DNA from: Cohnella hashimotonis
GTDB taxonomy: Bacteria > Bacillota > Bacilli > Paenibacillales > Paenibacillaceae
NCBI RefSeq assembly: GCF_030014955.1
Contig: NZ_JAGRPV010000001.1
Span: forward strand, 3,472,001 to 3,536,000
Length of the DNA stretch: 64,000 nucleotides
Direction of reading: 5' to 3'
A program made the position numbers and the translations under genes. The notes below the pieces were generated by a model, which was not told the origin of the DNA, did no database searches, and saw nothing but the letters and a program-made list of their open reading frames with translations. Below, piece by piece: positions 57,986-64,000 of this stretch (positions are counted from its first letter, which is position 1; every line of letters starts with the position of its first letter).

Positions 57986-58942
57986 CTATTTGATGCCGTG
58001 CTTTTTCGCGTAATCGAGCACGATCCGGTAATCCCCGTTGGCGTCGCTGAACGTCGCGTAATTTTTGGCCGTCGAAAACCATTCCAGCGTCGTCGCCTTG
58101 CGCGTCTTGGCCGAACGCCGCAGATCGTCGTTCGTAATCGGCTCGATCCTTCCCGAGCCGAGCATGCGCTCCATGGCCGATTCGACCGCATCCTTGACGA
58201 CCTGCTCGAGATCCGCGCCGGAGAACAGCTTCGTCTCCGCCGCGATCTTCGACAGCTGGAGCCCCTCCGCGGGTTTGCCGGACAGCTTGAGTTCGAGTAT
58301 CCGCTCCCGTTCGGCCTCCTCGGGCGGAGGCACGAATACGAGATGGTTGAACCGTCCCGGCCGCCGCAGCGCCGAATCGAGATACCAGGGCGTATTGGTC
58401 GCGCCGATGACGAATACGTTTTCGTTTTCCGCCTGCAGACCGTCCAGCTCGAGCAGCAGCTGGTTGACCAGCATGCGGTCGTGGTGCTGTCTCATCTGGT
58501 GCCGGCTGCCGCCCATGGCGTCCAGCTCGTCGATAAAAATAACGCAAGGCTTGCTCTGCCGGGCTTTGTCGAAGATATCGTGCAAATTGTGCTCGCTCTG
58601 GCCCGCGTACATGGACAAAATGGCCTGAAGCTCGATGTGCATGAAATTCGCCTCGATCTCGCCTGCCACGGCTCTGGCGAGGAACGTCTTGCCGCAGCCC
58701 GGCGGGCCGAACAGCAGCAGGCTGCCGCCCGCTTCCTTGCCGTATGCCGCGAATAGTTCGGGCTGCTGCAGCGGCAATATGAAATTCATGCGGATTTTCT
58801 TTTTGACGTCTTCCAGACCGCCGACGTCGGCGAACGTTTCCTTGGGCTTATCCGATTCGACGAGCGATTGATCGTCCTTGCTGAATTGAATGAGCTTCAG
58901 GTTTTTCCTTCTTTGCTCCGCAATCTCGTCCCTGTCGGACAT
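57986..58942 (-). CDS. AAA+ ATPase (Cdc48/FtsH-like classical AAA)
   Basis: A 318-residue single-domain classical AAA protein. The N-terminal 40 residues are short and lead into ETFADVGGLEDVKKKI, as in Cdc48/katanin/FtsH. Walker A GPPGCGKT (79-86), Walker B VIFIDE (134-139), sensor 1 Asn183 and the second region of homology ALRRPGRF with Arg fingers (193-197) are intact. It has no protease domain, so it is likely a remodelling ATPase. The substrate adaptor may be the membrane TPR protein encoded 30 bp downstream. ATG at 58942 with AGGTGG. Function unknown. Confidence 0.85.
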   Translation of the reverse strand: MSDRDEIAEQRRKNLKLIQFSKDDQSLVESDKPKETFADVGGLEDVKKKIRMNFILPLQQPELFAAYGKEAGGSLLLFGPPGCGKTFLARAVAGEIEANFMHIELQAILSMYAGQSEHNLHDIFDKARQSKPCVIFIDELDAMGGSRHQMRQHHDRMLVNQLLLELDGLQAENENVFVIGATNTPWYLDSALRRPGRFNHLVFVPPPEEAERERILELKLSGKPAEGLQLSKIAAETKLFSGADLEQVVKDAVESAMERMLGSGRIEPITNDDLRRSAKTRKATTLEWFSTAKNYATFSDANGDYRIVLDYAKKHGIK

Positions 58943-59041
58943 TTTCGTTACCACCTCGGCTTCTATGATATGGAATATACACAGTTTACCATATCTATGA
59001 AAAGTCTATGGCGCCGAATGTGCAAAAGGAAATGCAAAAAA

Positions 59042-59077
59042 AGCGCGCCCTCCGCTGCTTTCTCGGAAAAACGCGCT
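59042..59077 (-). terminator. Possible terminator of pduL
   Basis: AGCGCG pairs with CGCGCT around a long loop, and on the minus strand TTTTTTTGC follows, 17 bp after the pduL stop. Confidence 0.55.
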
Positions 59078-59093
59078 GCTGAGGCCTTCTCTT

Positions 59094-59672
59094 CTATTCA
59101 AGCAGCTCTGCAAAATCGCCCGTCGCAGCGCCCGAAGCGTTGCCTTCGTCGGTATCGATATGCATATCCAGCGAAAACGAGGGCGAAACGCGCGCAATGA
59201 CGTTCTCGAACACGAGACCGCGCTCTCCGCCGACCCGCACCTTGAGCAGCTGCTTGTCCGCGACGCCCAGCCGCTCCGCGTCGGACGTATGGAAGTGAAT
59301 ATGCCGGGCGGCGACGATGACGCCTTCGTCCACCGTCAATTCCCCGGCCGGGCCGACGATCCGGATGCCCGGCGTTCCGTCGATGTGGCCGGATTCGCGC
59401 ACGGGCGGCTTCAGCCCGAGCGAAAATGCGTCCGTGCGGGAAACTTCCAGCTGCGTGGCTTTGCGGACCGGACCGAGAATACGAACCTTGGGAAAGGAGC
59501 CCTTCGGACCGTGGACCGCGACCGTCTCGTTCGCTGCGAATTGACCCGGCTGCGACAGCGGCTTCATCTCGGTCAGCTCTGCGCCTTCGCCGAACAGGAT
59601 CCGGACGTGCTCCTGCGTCAAATGAATGTGTCTGGCGGACACGCCGAGCGGTATTTTTCTGTCTTCGTTCAT
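59094..59672 (-). CDS. pduL: Phosphate propanoyltransferase PduL-type phosphotransacylase
   Basis: A 192-residue PTAC-family enzyme (acyl-CoA + phosphate to acyl phosphate + CoA). It shows the duplicated PduL barrel with zinc-binding His motifs: VSARHIHLTQEHV near the N-terminus and VAARHIHFHTSDAERLGV in the second half. RILGPVRKATQLEVSRTDAF and GIRIVGPAGELTV are family blocks. It lacks the N-terminal encapsulation peptide, and no microcompartment gene is nearby, so it is a free cytosolic phosphotransacylase. ATG at 59672. Single gene. Confidence 0.9.
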   Translation of the reverse strand: MNEDRKIPLGVSARHIHLTQEHVRILFGEGAELTEMKPLSQPGQFAANETVAVHGPKGSFPKVRILGPVRKATQLEVSRTDAFSLGLKPPVRESGHIDGTPGIRIVGPAGELTVDEGVIVAARHIHFHTSDAERLGVADKQLLKVRVGGERGLVFENVIARVSPSFSLDMHIDTDEGNASGAATGDFAELLE

Positions 59673-59819
59673 CGTCAAGACCTGCCTTTCGCGAGCGGCT
59701 TTTGTTTATTGAACATGTACACGATGTCATTATAACGCAAACATCGGCCCGTTACGCGAGGAGCGGACACAAGTTCACGAACCGTCCACGCGCTTGTCAT
59801 ACATCCGCCTTAAATTTCC

Positions 59820-60416
59820 TTATTCTGCTTTGAGCCAACGTTCCGTCTGCACGATCCAGGCGCCTTCATCATCCGCCAGCAGCGTTTTCCACCCGAGCGC
59901 GGAACCTTGCGGCAGATTGTTTTTCGTATCGTCGACATATAAAATGTCCGCGAAGTCCGCAAGACGCGCGTCCATACGGCCGTAAATCTCCGGCTCCGGC
60001 TTGCGGCAACCGACCTCCGCCGAGACGATCACATGATCCGCCAACGGATATATGCGCTCGAGCACCGGCGCGATCCATTCGGTCCGGTGATTGCTCAGAA
60101 TGTTCAGACTCGCCCGGTCGCGCCATTCGGCCAGCCGTTCCAGCGCGGGCATCGGACGAATTTCCGAGACCAGCCTCTCCCTGGCGTCAGCCGCGCCGAT
60201 CGTCTGGAAGCGCTCGGACAATCGTTCCCAAAATTCCGTCTCAGTTATTGCGCCCGTCCATAAATCCGCTCTAACGTCTTTGCGGAATTGCATCAAAGCT
60301 TCATATGACACGTCGTAATCGTACGAGAGGGCTTCCCAAAATTGCGGGGTATAATTGGTGGCTAGCACGCCGCCGACATCGAGCACTAACGCTTTCTTTT
60401 TCGTCATCTCAATCAT
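59820..60416 (-). CDS. HAD family hydrolase
   Basis: A 198-residue HAD-superfamily phosphatase of the YihX-like branch. Motif I is LVLDVGGVL (nucleophile Asp), motif II LNILSNHR, motif III around CRKPEPEIY (Lys) and motif IV LYVDDTKNN (acidic pair). The motif I DxG instead of DxD is typical of this branch. The substrate is unknown, perhaps a sugar phosphate. ATG at 60416 is used (GGAG 4 bp upstream); ATG at 60407 is also possible. Confidence 0.8.
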   Translation of the reverse strand: MIEMTKKKALVLDVGGVLATNYTPQFWEALSYDYDVSYEALMQFRKDVRADLWTGAITETEFWERLSERFQTIGAADARERLVSEIRPMPALERLAEWRDRASLNILSNHRTEWIAPVLERIYPLADHVIVSAEVGCRKPEPEIYGRMDARLADFADILYVDDTKNNLPQGSALGWKTLLADDEGAWIVQTERWLKAE

Positions 60417-60508
60417 TTCTCTCCATCCGTCGTCTACGAAACTATATCACCGGTTGCGGGTGCCGGCATCCCGAAAGCGAGCTGCCTGTGCTCGATTTGG
60501 CGCAACCC

Positions 60509-61105
60509 TTACTTCAACGTGATTTTTTTCGTCCAGCTCTTTTCGTTTCCTTTGTCGTCCTTGAACAAGAAGCTGACCTCGCCCTCCTGCCCCTTCAGCT
60601 CGTCGGGGTAGAAGAAGCCCATGAACTGTCCGTCGCCGCTGATGTAAAATCCGTCTTCCCCGTTGCCGCCGTGCGCGATCGCGTCCGCGAGCGTGTTGAC
60701 GATCTTTGTATCGCCGGAAGTCCAGCTCATCTCGGATAGCGCATACCCGGTCGGCACCTGCTTGACGACGAAGTCGAAGCTGTTGCCTTCGATCGGCTTC
60801 TCCGTCTGATCGACGACAATAAGGATCTTCTGGTCCGCCGGCTCCCCGGACGCCGCCGCTCCCGATCCCGCGGCGGAAGAAGCCGGAGAGGATGCCGGAG
60901 CATCCGTCGATTCTCCTGCGGAAGGCGACGCAGGCGCCGTTGCGGGCAGCGATGAGGACGCGGAAGGCAAAGGCGTCGCTTGCGCGGCTGTTGAAGAAGC
61001 GCCGGCCGATGCCTGCGCATCCGTATTCGTTTTTTCCCCGCAAGCACTTGTCATGAGCAGCGCCGCAATCGCGGCAGCATACATCCATTTTTTATGGTTC
61101 ATCAT
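60509..61105 (-). CDS. Lipoprotein cotranslated with a two-component system
   Basis: A 198-residue lipoprotein. It has a signal MYAAAIAALLMTSAC with lipobox (TSAC), then a long Ala/Ser/Pro/Thr spacer (about 30-88), then a 110-residue beta-rich domain (KILIVVDQTEKPIEGNSFDFVV, GYALSEMSWTSGDTKIV, GEVSFLFKDDKGNEKSW). The domain is not assigned but could be Ig-like. ATG at 61105 with GGAGGAG lies inside the 3' end of the histidine kinase gene (14-bp overlap), so production is tied to the kinase. Confidence 0.8.
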   Translation of the reverse strand: MMNHKKWMYAAAIAALLMTSACGEKTNTDAQASAGASSTAAQATPLPSASSSLPATAPASPSAGESTDAPASSPASSAAGSGAAASGEPADQKILIVVDQTEKPIEGNSFDFVVKQVPTGYALSEMSWTSGDTKIVNTLADAIAHGGNGEDGFYISGDGQFMGFFYPDELKGQEGEVSFLFKDDKGNEKSWTKKITLK

Positions 61106-62852
61106 CAGAATCTCCTCCGGTTTCGTTTAACGTAAAGTAGAAAGCCACGCCTCTCGCCGTATTGCGAACCCCGAACTCGCTTCCGTGGAGCGTCAGAATA
61201 TGCTTTACGATGGCGAGGCCCAAGCCCGTACCGCCGGTTTTGCGGTCTCTTGACCGCTCAGCCCGGTAAAATTGCTTCCAGATCCGGTCCAAATCGGCTT
61301 CGGCGATCGGCGGACCTTCGTTTTCGATGGTCGTACGTACTTTGCCCTGAGCCGGCCGCGTCACTTCAATCGCGAGCGTGCCGCCTTCGGCGGCATGCCG
61401 AATCGCGTTGCTGAGTAAATTCATAAGCACCTGCTCGAGTCGCTTTGGGTCCGCTTCCACTTGCCATTCCTCGTCCGCGTTCGTTGTAAGACGCAGACCC
61501 TTCTCTTCGATCTGACCGGAGAACGACCCCAGCGCTTTTCGAATCGATGCCGTCAAGGAGATCGCTTCCGGCTGCAATCGAACGGCGCTCACCTCGAAGC
61601 GGGACAGCTCGAGCATATCTATGATGAGCGCGTTCATACGATCCGTCTCCGTCACGATCAAGGACAGGTAACGCTCCCGTTTGTCGGCGGCTACTTCGTC
61701 CTGAAGCCCCTCGGCGAAGCCCTTCACGATGCCGAGCGGCGTCTTGAGCTCATGGGAAATGTTCGCGACCAGTTCCTTGCGCAGCCGCTCGGAACGCTCC
61801 TTCTCTTCGACATCCTGCTTCAGCTGCGCGTTCGCTTGTCTCAGCTCCGCGAGCGCGGCCTTCAAATTCCGGGACATCGCGGTCATGCGGCGCGACAGCT
61901 CGCCGAATTCATCGTTTGACCGGATCTCCTCATGCCCGTCGAATTCGAGCTCGGAAAGCCGCGTCGCCGATCGGGTCAGCCGAACGAGCGGACGCGAGAC
62001 CATTCTTGAATAAATCCATGACAACAGAAGTCCCAAGACCAATACGACCGGCGCTAAAAAGACGATATACCGCTTTAGCATGTCTACGGCTTCTCCTACC
62101 GGTTGAAGGGACGTCATGGCAAACAAATATCGGGCATCCCCGCGCCCCGGCGCGAACGGTTGCAGTATGGCCGCATAGCGGACCCCGCTCCATGGATCGG
62201 TCCATTCCGTCCGCACGGTTCCTCTGTCCATCGTCCGGATCGAAGCTTGCTTTTCGTCGGTCAGCCAGGCCGAGAGCGCCTCTTTCATTTGCAAATCCTG
62301 ATAAAACGGATTGTACGAACGGTGCTCCGGCACCAGGAGTTCCGCGATCGTCCCGCTTACTCGTACGAGCCCCTCCTCAAGCGCGCGCTCCCCTTGTCCG
62401 ATGGCGATCGGCTGTATGATCGTATCTTCCTCGTCCATATAAATGCCGTCGACCGTCAGCCGATCCCCGACCTTCAGACCTGGCGGGAGGGCGTCGGCCG
62501 TCATCCCTTCGCTTGCGAGCGGCACGGTGACCGTCTTGCCGTCCGCGCGCAGCTCGATAAAGTAGGGATTGACGGCCAAGGGCTCGAACCGGTCATTCAG
62601 CATCGCGAGGCTCGCATCGTTACGGTTCATGAATTCGCCAAGAACCCGAGACCCGCTGCCCGCTTTCGTCTGCTCGGCCTGCCGGTACGCATCGCCGAAC
62701 GCCGTCATGCTTCGTTCGATCGCATGATCTTTGGATGCGCGATAAAATCGTTCGAAGAACAGGCCTTCGGCCAGGAGCAAGAGCACGAATACGAGGAGGA
62801 CGAGAGCCGCGGTCACCGCGAACAGCTTAACGACGACGCTTCGCCTTTTCAT
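61092..62852 (-). CDS. Two-component sensor histidine kinase
   Basis: A 586-residue membrane kinase. Two transmembrane helices (about 8-30 and 266-287) flank an extracellular sensor of about 235 residues. A HAMP linker (SRPLVRLTRSATRLSELEFDG) and a coiled coil lead to the HisKA dimerisation domain with the phosphoacceptor His in ANISHELKTPLGIVKG. The HATPase domain has the N box NLLSNAIRHA and G boxes KTGGTGLGLAI. Probably senses an envelope signal. ATG at 62852 overlaps the stop of the response regulator gene by 4 bp. Confidence 0.92.
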   Translation of the reverse strand: MKRRSVVVKLFAVTAALVLLVFVLLLLAEGLFFERFYRASKDHAIERSMTAFGDAYRQAEQTKAGSGSRVLGEFMNRNDASLAMLNDRFEPLAVNPYFIELRADGKTVTVPLASEGMTADALPPGLKVGDRLTVDGIYMDEEDTIIQPIAIGQGERALEEGLVRVSGTIAELLVPEHRSYNPFYQDLQMKEALSAWLTDEKQASIRTMDRGTVRTEWTDPWSGVRYAAILQPFAPGRGDARYLFAMTSLQPVGEAVDMLKRYIVFLAPVVLVLGLLLSWIYSRMVSRPLVRLTRSATRLSELEFDGHEEIRSNDEFGELSRRMTAMSRNLKAALAELRQANAQLKQDVEEKERSERLRKELVANISHELKTPLGIVKGFAEGLQDEVAADKRERYLSLIVTETDRMNALIIDMLELSRFEVSAVRLQPEAISLTASIRKALGSFSGQIEEKGLRLTTNADEEWQVEADPKRLEQVLMNLLSNAIRHAAEGGTLAIEVTRPAQGKVRTTIENEGPPIAEADLDRIWKQFYRAERSRDRKTGGTGLGLAIVKHILTLHGSEFGVRNTARGVAFYFTLNETGGDSDDEP

Positions 62853-63529
62853 GGCGCCCTCTCGAATTTGTACCCGGTACGGACGACCGTGGAGATCAGC
62901 CTGCCTTCTGGACCGAGCTTGGCGCGCAGCTTTTTGATATGCGTATCCACCGTTCGCGGATCGCCGTCGTATTCGTAGCCCCACACCGAGTCCAATATAT
63001 AGTCGCGGGCCAGCACCTTGCCTTCGTTCTTTGCGAGAAAAACAAGCAATTCGAACGCCTTCGGCGACAGTTGGAGCGGCATCCCGGACACGGCGGCGGC
63101 ATGCGCCTGCCTGTCGATCGTCAGATCGCCGAAGACGAGCAATTCGCCGTCGCGCCCGACCGTCCCTTCGGTCCGGCGCATGAGCGCCGCGGCCCGAGCA
63201 ACCAGTACGCGCGGACTTAGAGGCTTCGTCACGTATTCGTCGGCGCCGAGCTCATAGCCCAGAATCTGATCGTCGTCCTCCGCTCGCGCCGTGATGATGA
63301 TGACCGGCACGTCCGACTTTTCCCGGATGCGCCGGCAAGCCGTCCAGCCGTCCATCTCCGGCATCATGAGATCGAGCACGACCAGGTCGACGGCGTTCTG
63401 CTCGAACAGGTCCAGCGCCGTTCGCCCGTTATCCGCTTCGAGCACGTCCCAACCTTCCCTGACAAAATAATCCGTTATAAACTCTCGCATCAGCGCGTCG
63501 TCTTCCGCCAGCACAATCGTCCGCTTCAC
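62849..63529 (-). CDS. OmpR/PhoB-type response regulator
   Basis: A 226-residue regulator. The receiver domain (TIVLAEDDALMREFI, phosphoacceptor Asp in VVLDLMMPEMDGW, IIITARAED, YVTKPLSP) is joined to a C-terminal winged helix (LQLSPKAFELLVFLAKNEGKVLARDYI, DPRTVDTHIKKLRAKLG, STVVRTGYKFER). The start is GTG (complement of 63527-63529) after GGGGGCGAGG; no ATG fits. First gene of a regulator-kinase-lipoprotein operon with overlapping junctions. Confidence 0.92.
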   Translation of the reverse strand: MKRTIVLAEDDALMREFITDYFVREGWDVLEADNGRTALDLFEQNAVDLVVLDLMMPEMDGWTACRRIREKSDVPVIIITARAEDDDQILGYELGADEYVTKPLSPRVLVARAAALMRRTEGTVGRDGELLVFGDLTIDRQAHAAAVSGMPLQLSPKAFELLVFLAKNEGKVLARDYILDSVWGYEYDGDPRTVDTHIKKLRAKLGPEGRLISTVVRTGYKFERAP

Positions 63530-63623
63530 TGCCTCGCCCCCGTCTGTTGCCCGACTATCCGGTACGTCTATAACTTTATCGTACCCTTGTGTCCTTCGTG
63601 TGTACGCGCCAAAAACCAAAAAA

Positions 63624-63665
63624 TAGCGGCAGCCGGGACACGCTTGCATGTCCCGGCTGCCGCTA
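63624..63665 (-). terminator. Strong terminator downstream of korB
   Basis: TAGCGGCAGCCGGGACA and TGTCCCGGCTGCCGCTA form a perfect 17-bp stem with an 8-nt loop, followed on the minus strand by TTTTTTGGTTTTTGG. Confidence 0.95.
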
Positions 63666-63682
63666 TGAAGAGGCTTTTTTAC

Positions 63683-64000
63683 TTACCTGAACTCTGCGAG
63701 CAGCTTGTCGAATTCAGCTTCGGGCAGCGTGAGGTCCTGCTTCGCAAGCGCTTCGGGCTTGAAGCCGGCCGCCAAGTCCTCGTACGATTTGCGCGTCGTG
63801 TCCTGATAGATCAGGCCCGTCAGCATGCCGTTCGTCTCCATGATCTTCGTCATCGCAGCGATGCGGTTGCTCGGATCGTACTCGGGGAACTGCTCAAGAT
63901 TGACGATATTCTCCTTGAACCAATCGTAGGTGTTGACCTTGTTAAAAGTTACGCACGGCGAGAATACGTTGATGAGCGAAAAGCCCTTGTGCTGAATCGC
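63683..64000 (-). CDS. korB: 2-oxoacid:ferredoxin oxidoreductase beta subunit, C-terminal part
   Basis: The last 105 residues of the protein; the N-terminus lies beyond the right edge. The fragment begins AIQHKGFSLINVFSPCVTFN, a typical beta-subunit block ending the thiamine diphosphate domain, and continues NTYDWFKENI and SNRIAAMTKIMETNGMLTGLIYQD. With KorA it would decarboxylate 2-oxoglutarate or a related acid and reduce ferredoxin. The korB-miaB-ricA neighbourhood is also seen in related Firmicutes, from general knowledge. A strong terminator follows. Confidence 0.9.
   Translation of the reverse strand, partial: AIQHKGFSLINVFSPCVTFNKVNTYDWFKENIVNLEQFPEYDPSNRIAAMTKIMETNGMLTGLIYQDTTRKSYEDLAAGFKPEALAKQDLTLPEAEFDKLLAEFR

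Overview
The window reads as chromosomal DNA from a GC-rich, endospore-forming Gram-positive of the Paenibacillaceae (Cohnella- or Paenibacillus-like). This is inferred from an alpha/beta-type spore protein, a YteA-family protein, strong AGGAGG-type ribosome sites with several TTG/GTG starts, lactate LutABC, a DeoR-controlled rhamnose operon with a fused aldolase/dehydrogenase, PerR-, CsoR- and BirA-like boxes, and the order korB ... miaB-ricA at the right end. No species assignment can be made from the sequence alone. Most genes lie on the minus strand. I see no IS element, prophage, tRNA, rRNA or CRISPR array.

Layout: 1-13.6 kb holds an aldehyde dehydrogenase fragment, Dps with a PerR-like box, an OatA-type O-acetyltransferase, a radical SAM/SPASM protein, a VTT membrane protein, a lipoprotein, an LTA-synthase-type sulfatase overlapping an M42 peptidase and a GNAT, a luciferase-like oxidoreductase, PpaC and a DUF421 protein. 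13.7-21.8 kb holds a GHL10 glycosidase, YteA/DJ-1, an aldo/keto reductase, AspA, an unusual pyruvate kinase and an AraC regulator. 21.9-26.8 kb holds a spore protein, a 51-bp repeat array, CopZ, a MerR-thioredoxin pair, a dGTPase, a second VTT protein and a further repeat array. 26.8-37.3 kb holds the lactate locus (GntR, lutCBA) and the L-rhamnose operon (aldolase/dehydrogenase, a sensory-rhodopsin-transducer homologue, RhaA, RhaB, DeoR regulator). 37.4-45.3 kb holds the largest 51-bp array, small acetyltransferases, a VanX-type dipeptidase, a short-chain dehydrogenase, a GH13 enzyme and GlgC. 45.3-54.4 kb holds an EAL phosphodiesterase, a flavin monooxygenase facing an MFS exporter, and a biotin uptake locus in which both ECF ATPases and the transmembrane T protein are one polypeptide, divergent from bioY across a BirA box. 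54.4-64 kb holds RicA, MiaB, a small protein, a TPR/AAA+ pair, PduL, a HAD hydrolase, a lipoprotein/histidine kinase/response regulator operon and the C-terminus of KorB.

The most unusual signal is noncoding. Four intergenic stretches (22.2, 26.6, 30.7 and 37.4-38.05 kb) carry arrays with the same 50-51 bp period. The units contain inverted repeats, but their sequences are unrelated or only remotely related between loci. In the two largest arrays the base variation keeps stems paired through G-T wobble on the plus strand, which hints at structured RNA. This looks like a dispersed repeat class that standard annotation would miss or would call as spurious repeat-protein ORFs.
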